Positions 55,901 to 62,879 of a stretch of DNA of 64,000 bases are shown in pieces (positions within the stretch are counted from its first letter, which is position 1; each line of letters starts with the position of its first letter). The notes under the pieces were generated by a model that did no database searches, had not been told where the DNA came from, and saw only the letters and a program-made list of their open reading frames with translations. The translations under genes and the position numbers were made by a program. Source of the stretch: Symsagittifera roscoffensis (Eukaryota; Xenacoelomorpha; Acoela; Convolutidae); NCBI RefSeq assembly GCF_963678635.1, contig NC_087069.1:14856660-14920659 (forward strand). The letters are read 5' to 3'.

Positions 55901-57539
55901 CAATGAACCATTTTGAAAAAATGTTAAATTGTTATAGCCATATCGTCATATAGCACAAACCCCCCCCTCCCCCTTAAATTGCCCACCCTTGGATCAAATT
56001 ACTTTTCCAATATTTGAGGCAGTTCAGCTTAGTTTTTTCACTTATTTCATCCATTCCTTCTTGTTTAGAACTTCATGGACGTGTATGGCTACGAGGACCA
56101 ATACTCTTCTGGAATCCAGTGGCTATGGCTCCGCCCTTTTTTCATGTTCACTGGGGAGAACTTCCTCAAAACAGTATCCTACAACACCATGGGCCAAGGG
56201 GGAGGGGAAAACTTCCTCCTATTCTACTCAGTTGTTTACATTGTTTACTTTTTACTGGGGAATGCGTTAATGTTGAATTTACTGGTGGCGATTTTCTCGG
56301 AAATTTTCAACAAGGTGTTCGCACAGTGAGTATATATATTTTTTTCTTATCTTCTGAGTTGAAGGAGATCAAGTGATCGAAATAAGACAGATAAAATGCA
56401 GCATTCACTCCAGGAAGCTTCCCTTTAGTGTGTTTCGCAGCATTCAAGCAAACGCAAACTCTTACAAGAATCGTGCTGGAAAACAGCAGCTTCTTTTCTT
56501 ATAAGATTCTTATAAGATTATAACTCTTATAAGATTTTTCGCAACCCAAGAACACCACGGAGGGACCCTCCTGGAATGCACTAAAAGCGTGGTCGGTTGA
56601 GGATTTTATTGACGGTGCTGAAATTTTGAATTTTTTTGATCCAGATTATTTGTTTTCTTTTGATTTTCGCTTATTAAATTTCACCTTTTTGAGTATCATT
56701 TATCCACGAGGGAAAGGATCACCATACGAGCTGTACAGCTCATCACGGCGAACCGCTGTTGTGCCCCTGCTTAAGAACTACATGCAATTTTTTAAGTTAT
56801 ATTTCTGGGGTGGGTAATGTTGCCTCACCCTCAATCAACGAGCACGGATCATGGTGGGCCTCGAACATCCGACCTTCCGATTGAGAGGCGGAGATGTTAC
56901 AACTTCACCACCTCTCCCGTTCACCGCCGCTCCCCACTTCAATACCGCTTCACCTTTTTGAGCAATGATTAGACAACTCGTAATAAAAAGTGTTGTAAGA
57001 GCCAAATTGTTGTTTGATGAACAAGCAATAAAAAACAAGATCCCAAAAATGGCACAAGTTTTTAGTGAATATTACTCTTAGATGACAGAGATTCAAATTT
57101 GATTTGAAAAGTGTCTATTTGATCTGAATTTTTTTCCAGTTCCGACCGAGAGTTCAAAACGGAGTTTCTGATGCTGACCAAAGAATATAACTCCAAAACT
57201 ACTATTCCAGTTCCATTTCTCTTTTTCGAACTCATCTACAAGCTAATCAAGTTCATCGTGTCCAAATACATCATCCGACCCACAAACAAAAATTGGAAAA
57301 GCGATCCAAGTCGGCTGGATGAACGCAAAATTATCGGATACTTCGAAAGTCAATGTGCCAACAGAGTTATGAGCCATTTAGAGTCCAGATTAGACATGCA
57401 AGAAACAGTCAGCTATGCGCTGAAGAGTATCGATGAGCAACAGGGGCGATTAGCCGATATGAAACATCTAGTTCAAGCTGTTGAACGCCAAGTTGACGAC
57501 AGGTTTTCACAAGAACGGAAGAAAAAATACTGCAAATAG
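34614..57539 (+). CDS. TRPM-family cation channel, 13 exons
   Basis: Joining thirteen exons gives 3903 nt, 1300 codons plus TAG, with every phase consistent. TRPM channels are tetrameric plasma- or organelle-membrane cation channels. Approximate layout: 1-111 Lys/Cys-rich N-terminus; 112-436 TRPM homology region with the SLOG/LSDAT fold (VWVIGGGSLHGV, DVIGIVNW, VVLGGDVGTLDHIANSLING, LCQGSGGITDV); 437-720 ankyrin-like helices; about 810-890 polar linker; S1 about 920-941, S2 956-975, S3 992-1013, S4 from 1023, S5 1060-1082; pore RPFFMFTGENF at about 1104-1114; S6 1131-1157; TRP-helix region and VPFLFFELI in the last exon; then a heptad-like coiled coil. No kinase or NUDIX domain follows. Family assignment is strong; the paralog is not resolved. 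The start is the first ATG of an open 5' exon with no upstream coding. Confidence 0.93.
34947..35389. other. TRPM intron 1
   Basis: 443 bp, gtaaga...tttag. A compact C-rich/G-rich stretch lies at 35080-35125. No other gene was seen. Confidence 0.8.
35390..35777 (+). CDS. TRPM exon 2
   Basis: Starts ATTTTGTCC after tttag and ends CTGAAAG|gtataa (phase 1). It carries the start of the SLOG-type region, including KPDFNRAV and NVWVIGGGSLHGVDKLV. The latter matches the glycine-rich W-[IV]-x-T/G-G family signature in which other TRPMs have TGG; here it is IGGG. Confidence 0.9.
36222..36634. mobile_element. hAT-like MITE
   Basis: The left end cagcggaattagggggaggg and the right end cctagatccgcctttg are inverted versions of the CAGGGGCGGATCTAGG terminus. 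The interior has aagggtccccatttggac, ggctgactgaccctaaaa, an aaaagcgcct duplication and ggtgcgcgccaaaaaaac. The 48434-48845 copy is nearly the same, largely in the reverse orientation. Confidence 0.65.
36749..37609. mobile_element. CCCGGGTTGACC-family MITE, full-length copy
   Basis: The ends CCCGGGTTGACC and GGTCAACCCGGG are perfect 12-bp inverted repeats, 861 bp apart. Inside, about eight words of the type tacaattttcatatatg and ttgtatgattagc alternate in orientation. No transposase ORF. Confidence 0.75.
38310..38860. repeat. C-rich/G-rich plus ATAATC dispersed repeat, copy 2
   Basis: It contains ccacccgtagtcaacggaga, then iterated gattataatcgattataatc words (38360-38530), a C-rich segment, a ctccccttttttggagggg hairpin at about 38630 and a G-rich purine-biased tail to 38830. 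It corresponds to 10375-10870. Confidence 0.5.
39088..39426. mobile_element. CCCGGGTTGACC-family MITE, short copy
   Basis: It begins CCCGGGATGACCAAAATC and ends gtatggaggtcaacccgcg. The interior has tacaattctatacatttcc and tgtatgatagc words. At 339 bp it is an internal-deletion version of the 861-bp copy. Confidence 0.65.
40731..41060 (+). mobile_element. Element T, 5' half
   Basis: It starts tgttccgactttcgtaacga and runs through cttgtgatcaattttcg to cttatttaccgtaattg, matching the first 330 bp of the copy at 41205. The 3' end is absent and a second copy starts 150 bp further on. Confidence 0.55.
41205..41712 (+). mobile_element. Element T, complete copy
   Basis: It starts ttgttccaactttcgtaacg and ends ccctgatacgagcagtcttg, with all the internal blocks of 24228-24740 in order. 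The first 28 bases hold a small inverted repeat, ctttcgtaacgaaag. Overlapping ORFs of 86 and 95 codons have no features. Confidence 0.55.
42479..42689 (+). CDS. TRPM exon 3
   Basis: The open reading runs from TTGTGCAG after ctag to CCCATGAGCAG|gtaaaa (phase 2). The clear family part is KKLDVIGIVNWDCF, equivalent to the IGIAPWG-type strand of other TRPMs. The preceding residues do not resemble the family, and an internal GTGAGA...TTGCAG segment may be an intron, so the true 5' structure is uncertain. Confidence 0.75.
42690..43422. other. TRPM intron 3
   Basis: 733 bp, gtaaaa...gctgcag. It is AT-rich, with a denser GC stretch at 43240-43380 that shows no open family-like coding. Confidence 0.75.
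43423..43584 (+). CDS. TRPM exon 4
   Basis: Starts ATTCAGTCC after gctgcag and ends AATCTGAG|gtggga, phase 2 on both sides. It encodes FSPDQKFSYFVKKRRPDWD and LNPLFTNFIAIQGGVKGKL, the family segment that in other TRPMs reads LN..HTHFILVDDGT.GKYG. Confidence 0.92.
43585..43888. other. TRPM intron 4
   Basis: 304 bp, gtggga...ttttcag. AT-rich; nothing else seen. Confidence 0.85.
43889..44103 (+). CDS. TRPM exon 5
   Basis: Starts ATCCTCAATTG after ttttcag. It encodes QTLVVLGGDVGTLDHIANSL and PAVLCQGSGGITDVIIGAL, equivalent to the V-LEGGP-T and V-V-EGSGR-AD motifs closing the SLOG-type domain. No GT follows the conserved segment in the needed phase. The phase-consistent end is ACTAAAG|gaattt at 44103. 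Confidence 0.85.
44104..44411. other. TRPM intron 5, non-canonical GA..AG
   Basis: 308 bp, gaattt...ctgtag. Exon 6 requires phase 1, and 44103|44104 is the only nearby junction supplying it after the conserved motif. A single A-to-T change would make it a normal gtattt donor, so a sequencing error is possible. Confidence 0.6.
44412..44738 (+). CDS. TRPM exon 6
   Basis: Starts GATCCCAAGGG after ctgtag and ends GCGGAAG|gtttgt (phase 1). It encodes the first ankyrin-like helices; HLRDLLTIYRLDKP..LDQCILKSLLNG aligns with the QLLTVFR...LD.AILQALL segment of other TRPMs. Confidence 0.9.
44739..47066. other. TRPM intron 6
   Basis: 2.3 kb, gtttgt...atttcag. It contains the tandem duplication described separately and otherwise AT-rich sequence. 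Confidence 0.8.
45240..46075 (+). repeat. Intronic duplication, two copies about 555 bp apart
   Basis: Copy 1 (about 45240-45510) and copy 2 (about 45795-46075) share aaaatgcagctct, ccaaaa(a)atagagt, gagttgtttgaaggtata, ttatgttgaca/taaact and tttgtcgcaat in the same order, with many substitutions. The aacccaaatttaacccagtt segment after copy 1 is echoed at about 46085. An old segmental duplication is the simplest reading. Confidence 0.6.
47067..47244 (+). CDS. TRPM exon 7
   Basis: Starts GCGACATCAATTC after atttcag and ends ATGAGAAG|gtaggg (phase 2). It encodes RVAFLENQTEFIELFLGLDL and LCKYLNPAELHELYKNS, the ankyrin-like repeat matching the AL..DRVDFVKLL-ENG....FL....LEELY family pattern. Confidence 0.92.
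47245..47742. other. TRPM intron 7
   Basis: 498 bp, gtaggg...cgtcacag. A C-rich/G-rich pair with ttactaggtac direct repeats (about 47567 and 47630) lies inside. Confidence 0.75.
47743..47867 (+). CDS. TRPM exon 8
   Basis: Starts GTTATTCACG after cgtcacag and ends TGCCATG|gtaagt (phase 1). It encodes LFTRRGKFCLSYVYDVIFTT and a Cys-rich end (ISCQSSCH). In other TRPMs this position is a variable linker before the pre-membrane helices, so support is mainly from splice sites, phase and composition. Confidence 0.7.
47982..48228 (-). mobile_element. tRNA-derived SINE family B, copy 1
   Basis: It is nearly identical in block order to 60512-60744: attggaggcaaaaa, catgtttgaaacttcgaga, gtataaaaacaagcaaaaac, cacagaactgcccgaccaca, tcaatctgaccc and ccactcaacctt. 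On the - strand the head reads GGTTGAGTGGAG, then GATTGAAACCC, resembling Pol III A and B boxes. Confidence 0.6.
48434..48845. mobile_element. hAT-like MITE
   Basis: It starts CTGGGGCGGATCTAGGATTT and ends near CTATATCCGCTGG, with an internal long C-run at 48809-48830. Internal words (aaaaacaggccaaaaaaggc, tttttttggcgcgcgctgcc, tagtatatattggcgcc) are shared with five other copies in the window. Confidence 0.65.
49188..49545 (-). mobile_element. tRNA-derived SINE family A, copy 1
   Basis: On the - strand the head reads GGTATCATAGATCTGTAGCG, continues with AGAGG, and then has AGGGTTCAAACCTGGGC, good matches to the tRNA A box (TAGCGTAGAGG) and B box (GGTTCAAACCT). The body runs to accagtcgaatcataaacc. 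The copy at 60746-61170 is collinear. It has no coding capacity and would depend on LINE machinery. Confidence 0.65.
49913..50250. mobile_element. hAT-like MITE, one end missing
   Basis: It starts CAGGGGTAGATGCGGATATA, then has aggattttctcgagggga and ggcgcgcgcttcctcctcaa with tagtatatattggcgccc. The far end stops after ggcccgccagccaaaaattg without the terminal repeat, next to the duplicated acceptor. Confidence 0.6.
50277..50368 (+). repeat. Tandem duplication of the exon 9 splice acceptor
   Basis: A 37-bp segment (caacaaagttaacatgtg, then ttcattgttttgcgcacag) is present identically at 50277-50313 and 50332-50368, offset 55 bp. Both copies end in the same pyrimidine-rich gcgcacag. Exon 9 in phase follows the second. 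Use of the first would add 55 nt and shift the frame. Confidence 0.85.
50369..50593 (+). CDS. TRPM exon 9
   Basis: Starts AAGCGGCAATTG after gcgcacag and ends AATCAAG|gtctgt (phase 1). It encodes ELFWWSIFNCRLQLSKFLW and then ALIAVSLCEICIHI, matching the LF.WA.L..R..MA.FFW.....AL.A....... pre-membrane helices conserved in TRPMs. Confidence 0.93.
50594..50913. other. TRPM intron 9
   Basis: 320 bp, gtctgt...tctttag. AT-rich; nothing else seen. Confidence 0.85.
50914..51794 (+). CDS. TRPM exon 10: pre-S1 to S3
   Basis: 881 bp, the largest exon; starts TTTGGGAGCTG after tctttag and ends CTATGTATGGCC|gtaagt (phase 0). It encodes ALFTRAKDFISHVAVQICVD, like the A....RDF..H..CQ......W family segment. 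An Asn/Lys/Asp-rich linker of about 75 residues follows, then three hydrophobic spans: S1 (VVKFILHFFTYILFVGYY), S2 (IIFLFNACYLIESGVLLL) and S3 (YIQAASSFCGCMAYMFKLL). Confidence 0.93.
53310..54378. mobile_element. Inverted-repeat element, AGTCAAT family, copy 2
   Basis: The left arm (53319-53362) contains aatgggtccttttggcttct and ttcagtcaatt; the right arm (54324-54375) contains attgactaaaagaaactaaa and atgacccattg, the inverse. Arms are about 50 bp. A cacagaggcgatgtgaagct piece at about 53597 resembles SINE-A body sequence, so the interior is composite. No transposase was seen. Confidence 0.5.
54395..54640 (+). repeat. Short intronic duplication, period about 178 bp
   Basis: attttggtgaaattctaagc at about 54399 recurs as attctggtgaaattctaagc at about 54578. 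Each is followed by a ttttgtt..tcatcaatttttgtt-like block and then taaccca/caaccca. Two copies are clear. Confidence 0.5.
55090..55290 (+). CDS. TRPM exon 11: S4 and S5
   Basis: Starts GACCTCTC after catttcag and ends ATTCATCAAT|gtgagc, phase 0 on both sides. It encodes S4 (ALYAISGFSAWMRLLSFYRC), the S4-S5 linker (RLGPLWILLRNMVREALG) and S5 (FMLIFSTVSIAAGIFIN). The LGP..I....MV motif of the linker is the clearest TRPM signature in the gene. Confidence 0.95.
55291..56068. other. TRPM intron 11
   Basis: 778 bp, gtgagc...tgtttag. It contains a hAT-like MITE with long homopolymeric G and C runs. Confidence 0.85.
55457..55750. mobile_element. hAT-like MITE
   Basis: It starts near ctcaggagttgaacaaggat with ttttctcaggggg and ends aagtccgcccctg. 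The interior carries cggcgcgcgc twice and tagtatgaattggcgctgaa. The 13-base G-run at 55487-55500 and the C-run near 55730 could be assembly-sensitive. Confidence 0.6.
56069..56325 (+). CDS. TRPM exon 12: pore and S6
   Basis: Starts AACTTCATGG after tgtttag and ends TTCGCACA|gtgagt (phase 2). The pore helix and filter read WLRPFFMFTGENF, aligning with the family RPYWM..GE.F pattern. S6 is FYSVVYIVYFLLGNALMLNL with LVAIFSEIFN. The filter-to-S6 loop is short (about 17 residues), Gly-rich and has no Cys. The exon is open in all three frames, but only this one fits the family and the phases. Confidence 0.95.
56326..57139. other. TRPM intron 12
   Basis: 814 bp, gtgagt...tttccag. It carries a SINE described separately. 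Confidence 0.85.
56690..56920 (-). mobile_element. tRNA-derived SINE, third type
   Basis: On the - strand the head reads GAGAGGTGGTGAAGTTGTAA and later GGTCGGATGTTCGAGGCCC, tRNA-like A and B boxes with a CGCCTCTCAATCGGAAGG arm between. The body (cctcaccc, ctggggtgggtaatgttgcc, gttgtgcccctgcttaag) follows. It does not fold as a genuine tRNA across the acceptor stem. It differs from SINE A and B. Confidence 0.6.
57140..57539 (+). CDS. TRPM exon 13: TRP region and coiled coil
   Basis: Starts TTCCGACCGAG after tttccag and runs to TAG at 57537. It encodes SDREFKTEFLMLTKEYNSK and TIPVPFLFFELIYKLIKF, equivalent to the KYQR....EY...P.LPPPL.. region after S6. The C-terminal 60 residues (MSHLESRLDMQETVSYALKS onward) have heptad spacing, consistent with the tetramerising coiled coil. 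No enzymatic domain follows before the stop. Confidence 0.93.
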
Positions 57540-58470
57540 TTTTATATTATATTACAAAATATTTGATAATTCATCGAGGAAATTAATTTAATTTGCAATA
57601 TGACTTTCGAATAGTGAAATTATTACAGGATTGTCAATACAGTGGCAGCTTGGAGGGTGGGGGTTAGGTTATGCCAAGGGGTGAAGGAAAGGGGCATTTT
57701 ATTCGAGTCTTTCAAGCCTGTCCAAGCATAGTCCGTTTCTCTTATTTCCCCACACTCTGGAATGAGTAATGTTGTTGAGCGAAACTTTTTTGCGGCTCAA
57801 GGACGTTTTTTTGCTGCTAAAACATTCACGTGGTAAATTTATTAGCAAAAAGTTTGGACATACAAAATTAATTAAAAAGAGCAATTGACCTATTATGGAA
57901 AAATTTTGCATGCAAAAACTCATTCTTCAGTCCGATTTTGTGTCTCAAAGTTGTCTGAAAACAGATATTGCACGCAAAAACCTAACAATGTGGCACGATT
58001 GCTCTTTTTTTGCTCTTTTGTCTCTCCAAACTTTGTGCAATTCTCTATACCACTATTCCAGCGGAGTTGGTCAGGCTGCGGTAAACCTGAAGCTAGAGGT
58101 CAAGTGAAACCAGTAAATACCAGTGAACGTAAACATTGAGGAGTGCGCGAAGACACTGGTCAAAACCTTTCAAGTAAGAAGAAACACCAGTGAGTATTAA
58201 CTTTCAGGAGTTCGCCTAGATTTTTTGGTCAAGTAAGAAGAATTCATCTTCTTTTTTTAAAAAAACGAGATTCAGTAGCCTTTAAACATGTTTTGATGTC
58301 TCATTCCAAAACATGGGGGTCTTCTTTTTAATTCCAACCAAGCTTCTTATTTTATGACTTTGTAAAATTCAATGTATAAAATCGAATAACAAAAGACAAA
58401 CACTTGAGGGAACACAAAAAGCAGGTCTATGATTTGCAATAAAAAAAGTAGAAACAAGCCTCGAGTAAGT
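57540..58470. other. TRPM 3' flank
   Basis: No further coding was seen. A canonical AATAAA was not found within the first 250 bp after the stop, so the poly(A) site is not assigned. From about 58060 repeat-like words (accagtgaacgtaaac, caccagtgagtattaac) appear. Confidence 0.45.
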
Positions 58471-58565
58471 AAAAATTTGGCTTAGGTCTAGGATTCGATC
58501 TGCGAACTAGATATTATGAGTCTCATGCACTAATCACTCAACCACAGACGCTTTATTCGTTAAAG
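58471..58565 (-). mobile_element. tRNA-derived SINE head (family B-like)
   Basis: On the - strand TGTGGTTGAGTGATTAGTGC is followed after about 30 bases by CAGATCGAATCCTAG, close to tRNA A and B boxes at tRNA spacing. The acceptor-stem halves do not pair and there is no CCA-flanking structure, so it is not a functional tRNA. The tail on the + strand left side (caagcctcgagtaagtaaaa) matches the copy at 59985. Confidence 0.6.
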
Positions 58566-59984
58566 ACAGTAGCCACAAAAAGCAGAAGAGATGCTATGAA
58601 ATTTCCAATGCTCCAGATCGTGATTATAGCATAACTGCCAATAAATAAGTGAACACTTTTAATGAACACTTATTTGCAAATTAGGTTTAAAAAAAGTTCA
58701 TACTGATAAACTAACGCTCGCAAGAAGCAAGTATAATCAATTGCACTGATTGGTTTCATTAAATTAAATGACAAAGTTTAAGCAGATGTGAAGGTAGTCA
58801 TTTTTTTCTTGGAGCTAATTTCTGAGTTAGTTTTCTCAGCTGCTTATTTGAAGCAAACTTAGTAAGGTACCATATTTTGGCTTAATCAGCTTGCTTATGT
58901 TATTTTAAAACTGCGAACAGAGCAATTCGAGATGGTGCTGTAATTTCATTTGCTAATTCTAGCCAATCACCTTGAAGCAAAATACTTTCCCTTTAAAGAT
59001 ATTGAAATATTGAGCGGCACAAGTAAAAACCAACGTTGCAAAACTAGAAAATTAGCAATAAAAATGACAAATCACGTTGAGCTCAAGTATCATTTAAATT
59101 CTAAAATATTTTAGCCACTTTATTATTAAGGCTAAGAAAAAAATAGCTAAGCAAAGATTAAAAAATAGAGGTGAAGGCCAGCTCTGCAACACATTCCTTA
59201 GTAAAAAAAATAGGCAAAGATTCATTTGAAAAAACACTTCAAACCACATTTCAAACGGAACCGCCGTTTATGCAATCCTTCTATGGTTGGAAAACGCTCA
59301 ATTGCTAAAAAGTACGCAGACGCAGAAATTTTAGCAATAAAAAGATATCCTAGAGAGCTTTCGCGAAAAACCTCAACTAACATGATTCAAAATTAATTTT
59401 GGCAACCGGATTATTCTAACCAAAAGTAAATAAAATTCCACCTTTTCGGTTCCAATCTAAAACGTGCCAATCAAAAACATAGCAATTAAAACTGATTGTT
59501 CTTTACAAAATTTAGACGCTTTCGCAAGGCTGATTTAGAATAGATTGAAGAAAAATACGCTGTAAATCAAAGAATTATTCGTATAAAAGAAAATTCATTT
59601 TTATTATAACACCCAATTTATGTGTCTCAATTTAAAAGAAAACTAAAATTTTTTCACAATTACAAAAAAACGCGATCGATATAAAAGTCGAAACTACGTT
59701 CATTGACTCTTAAAATCAAACTGCAAAAACACAAGCTTGAGCCAAATGAGCTTTTCAGAGTTTCCCCAAAAGACCGCGAGACTAAACTTATGTATCGTCA
59801 CTGTGCTCCTTGACACTAAAAAAATATTTAATTTTCTTCTCATTTACTTTAAATAATTCTTTTCTCTTTCAAATATGGAATTGAAGCTAGACACAGATAA
59901 GAAGCTGCGCTTCGCAAACACTTGCGAACAGGACCAAAAAGCAAGTCTAGAAAAAGCAACAAGAAAAAAAAAGAAATAAGCCCC
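58566..59984. other. AT-rich DNA with SINE-body scraps
   Basis: No gene was seen. 59660-59830 shares words with 52535-52600 (acgcgatc.atata, actacgttcattgac), a further dispersed repeat. Several aattagcaataaaa words occur between 59040 and 59350. Confidence 0.4.
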
Positions 59985-60075
59985 GAGTTAGCAAAAAGTC
60001 GGCTTGGTCTATTATTCGGTCTACGACATACTGCGATCAAGAGATTTTGTGTCTCACGCACTATCCACGCAGCCA
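59985..60075 (-). mobile_element. tRNA-derived SINE head (family B-like)
   Basis: On the - strand TTGGCTGCGTGGATAGTGCG then GAGACACAAAATCTCTTG, with a weak B box near TCGTAGACCGAATAATAG. Its flank (aagccccgagttagcaaaaa) matches the region next to 58471. Two small overlapping ORFs are fortuitous. Confidence 0.55.
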
Positions 60076-60511
60076 AGCAAGCTTCTGTATCCACTCAAGC
60101 TTAACAACCGACAAAAACAAGTCACGAATAAACTGCCAATGCGATTCAACAAAAAAGGCACCAAATACACAAAAAGAACTCAATTTTGCAGTGTGAAGGC
60201 ATTCACGCTAACTTTGCATATAACAAATAGCAAAGCATAAAGCCACATACTGTATAAATTATGCAATTCAAAAAATTGCGAGAAAAATCAAGTTAAAAAA
60301 TTTCTGGAATAGTTTTCTTTACTGTTATGCTGTTTGAAACAAATCATCTCTTTCGGCTCAGTTGATGAATAAAAAAAGAATCAACTGTGTTAACTTATTA
60401 CTATTCGATTGTCAAAGCCCATGCAATGAAAAAACTGTAAAGATGGCACCAATATTTGCGACTTAGATTAGAAAAAAAGAAGATTCGTACTAATACTCGC
60501 TTCGCAAAAAC

Positions 60512-60744
60512 CACAGAATCTTGCAATCAGCATTGGAGGCAAAAACTAGAAAACAAAAGAAAACAGCATGTTTCAAACTTCGAGATTTTTTTTTGTATAA
60601 AAACAAGCAAAAACGGCTGCTCTTCAAGTAACACAGAACTACCCGACCACCCTAATTTAAGAAAACAAAACATTTCCTTAAGAAACTAAAAATAACAATC
60701 ATACAGAAAGGGCTTCAATCTCATACTCATGACTCCACTCAACC
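60512..60744 (-). mobile_element. tRNA-derived SINE family B, copy 2
   Basis: Collinear with 47982-48228. The - strand head GGTTGAGTGGAGTCATGAGT continues to GAGATTGAAGCCC. It abuts SINE-A copy 2 directly. Confidence 0.6.
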
Positions 60745-60745
60745 T

Positions 60746-61170
60746 TTAAACCAGTCGAATCATGAAGCAGCCACAAATGCGCAGAGTATAAGCCAACCGA
60801 TAATTTTCTCACTGAGTTTAACATAGAGGTGAAGTCGCACTTCGCATACACAAGCAAAAATATGATCGATTACGCTACTGGGAAAAAACTGAATGAGATA
60901 ATCTTTGAGTCTACAAATTTTCTTAAGTGACGCCCGCCAATTATGAGTCTACATAATTGCTAAGTGACGCAAGCCAATTATGACGGATTAGCAGTACCAG
61001 TTAATTTGAAAAAAAAAACCAATTAAAATACCTATTTATAGAGCGGACGCATTTCAACTAGTATACAAAGAAAATCTTTAAAACTATCCGACCCTGCTCA
61101 GGTTCGAACCCTCTTATTTTGCTGCGGTTCGCCTTCCTTACCTCTACGCTACAGATCTATGATACCTTAA
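60746..61170 (-). mobile_element. tRNA-derived SINE family A, copy 2
   Basis: Collinear with 49188-49545: ccagtcgaatcatgaagcag, atgcgcagagtataagccaa, gaagtcgcacttcgcataca, gagcggacgcatttcaacta and the tRNA-like head gctcaggttcgaaccctc to ctacagatctatgatacc. It contains a local duplication of an aagtgacgc..gccaattatga unit (about 60930-60980) absent from copy 1. Confidence 0.65.
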
Positions 61171-61429
61171 AGCTAAATTGCTATTTGTAATATAATAGTC
61201 TGTGTTAATATCCTTAGCATTGGCAGTACTTAATAGCCGGTTATTGATCAAAATGAACACTTTCAAAGTGAACCATTTTATCGCAACAAAATTTGTGACT
61301 TAGATAGGAAAAAAGATAGTTCAAACTAAAACACAAGCTGTGTACGGAACCGAATAAAAAAATTTTTGGTTACCTTAAATACTTTTTTCAGGTAAATTTA
61401 AGGCAGTGTTGAGATAAAATTTACCAACA

Positions 61430-62870
61430 TTTTAAAAACTTACTAGCGTGTAACGCACCTCCGGCGCTTCGAATTTTTAACAACTCATTAACGCCAAATA
61501 TATTGGAAAAAAGATCTGCATCTTTTGAGTGTACTCTGACACCACCAAATTACAGGGTTCGTAATTACAAACTTTGCAAAATTTAAAAAATTCAAAACTG
61601 AAATAACAAACGACACATCTTAGAAAGTAAAAGCAACCAAGCAGTCGCATTTGTACGCAAGATTTGCATCTCCTGAGAGTACTCTTACAGTACCCAACTA
61701 CAAAGTTGGGAAAATCAAATTTTGAGAAACTTCAAACTATTTTTTGAAAACCAGAAAAAACCACACCTCAAAAACTACCCAGATGTCAGCAGTCTTATTT
61801 GGAGGCAATATACGCCATTATTAACAATACTCTGACAGCACTCAACTACAGGGTTGAGAATTTCAAATTTTGTGAATTATTTTGTAATTTGAGTTTAAAG
61901 ATAATTTCTGAAAAAATCAAAAAATCGTCGTATCTCGAAAACTAAAAAAAATTCTGAACTCTTAACTGGAAGCCAAAATCGCCATCCCTGAGACTACTCT
62001 GACAGCCCCAACTACAGGTTAAGAATTTCAGATTTTGAACAAAGAGGTTTAATTTAAGTTTTCGGAAATTTTTTGAAAAAATGACAAAAAACGTGTCATA
62101 TCTGGAAAACTAAAAGGTTTTGAGCTGTCACATTTGGAGGCAAAATTCGCAACTCCTGAGAAACTGAGACAACTCTGACAGACCCTAATACAGACTTGAG
62201 AACATCAAACTTTAAAGAAAAAATTAAATTTAAGTATTCTGAAATTTTTTTGAAAAAATCACAAAAAACGTCATATCTAGAAAACTTAGAGATTTTGAGC
62301 AGTCATATTTGGAGGCAAAGATCCTGAGAGTACCCTGAGAAAACCTCACTATAGAGATGGGAACTTCAATTTTTGTGTAACTTTTTATATCTAAGTTCTG
62401 GGGAAAATTTTTCTATATCTAAGTTCTCGGAAAAAGTCCTAAAAACGTCATATCTCGAAAACTTCAAAGATTTGAGCAGTCATATTCAGAGGCAATATTA
62501 GCAACCCTTGAGAGTACCCTCACAGTTTCCAACAACAAGATTGAGATTTTCACAAAGCTTTGGAACTTTTTAAAATCTAAGTTTTTGAAAATTTTTGAAA
62601 AAAAAATCATAAAAAACGTCATATCTCCAAAACTACAAAGATTTGAGAAGTTAGATTTAGAGGCAAGATTCGCAACCCCTGAGAATACCTTGACAGCACC
62701 CAACTACAGCTTGAGAGTTTCAAAAACTGAGGAAAAAAATTTCAAAATTAAAATTTCTAGAAATTTTTGTAAAATCTCGAAAACTGCCGTATCTCGTAAA
62801 CTAAAAGGATTTAGTTATTTATAATTGGAGGCCAGAATCGAATAACCTTGGAAAACCCTGACAACATTAC
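61430..62870 (+). repeat. Tandem array, unit about 150-185 bp, about 9 copies
   Basis: Each unit holds a cgtcatatctcgaaaact block, then ttgagcagtcatatttggag, then ctctgacagcacccaactac, then a gttgagaatttcaaattttg block and an A/T-rich tail. The ctctgacag marker lies at about 61531, 61682, 61829, 62003, 62172, 62334, 62518, 62688 and 62856. Units are diverged by substitutions and small indels. Small ORFs across it are by-products of the repeat. Confidence 0.8.
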
Positions 62871-62879
62871 ACTATTGGT

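Noticed and set aside
58478-58553. A tRNA gene on the - strand
   Set aside because: A and B boxes are present, but the acceptor-stem halves do not pair, and a related copy with extra body sequence shows it to be a SINE head.
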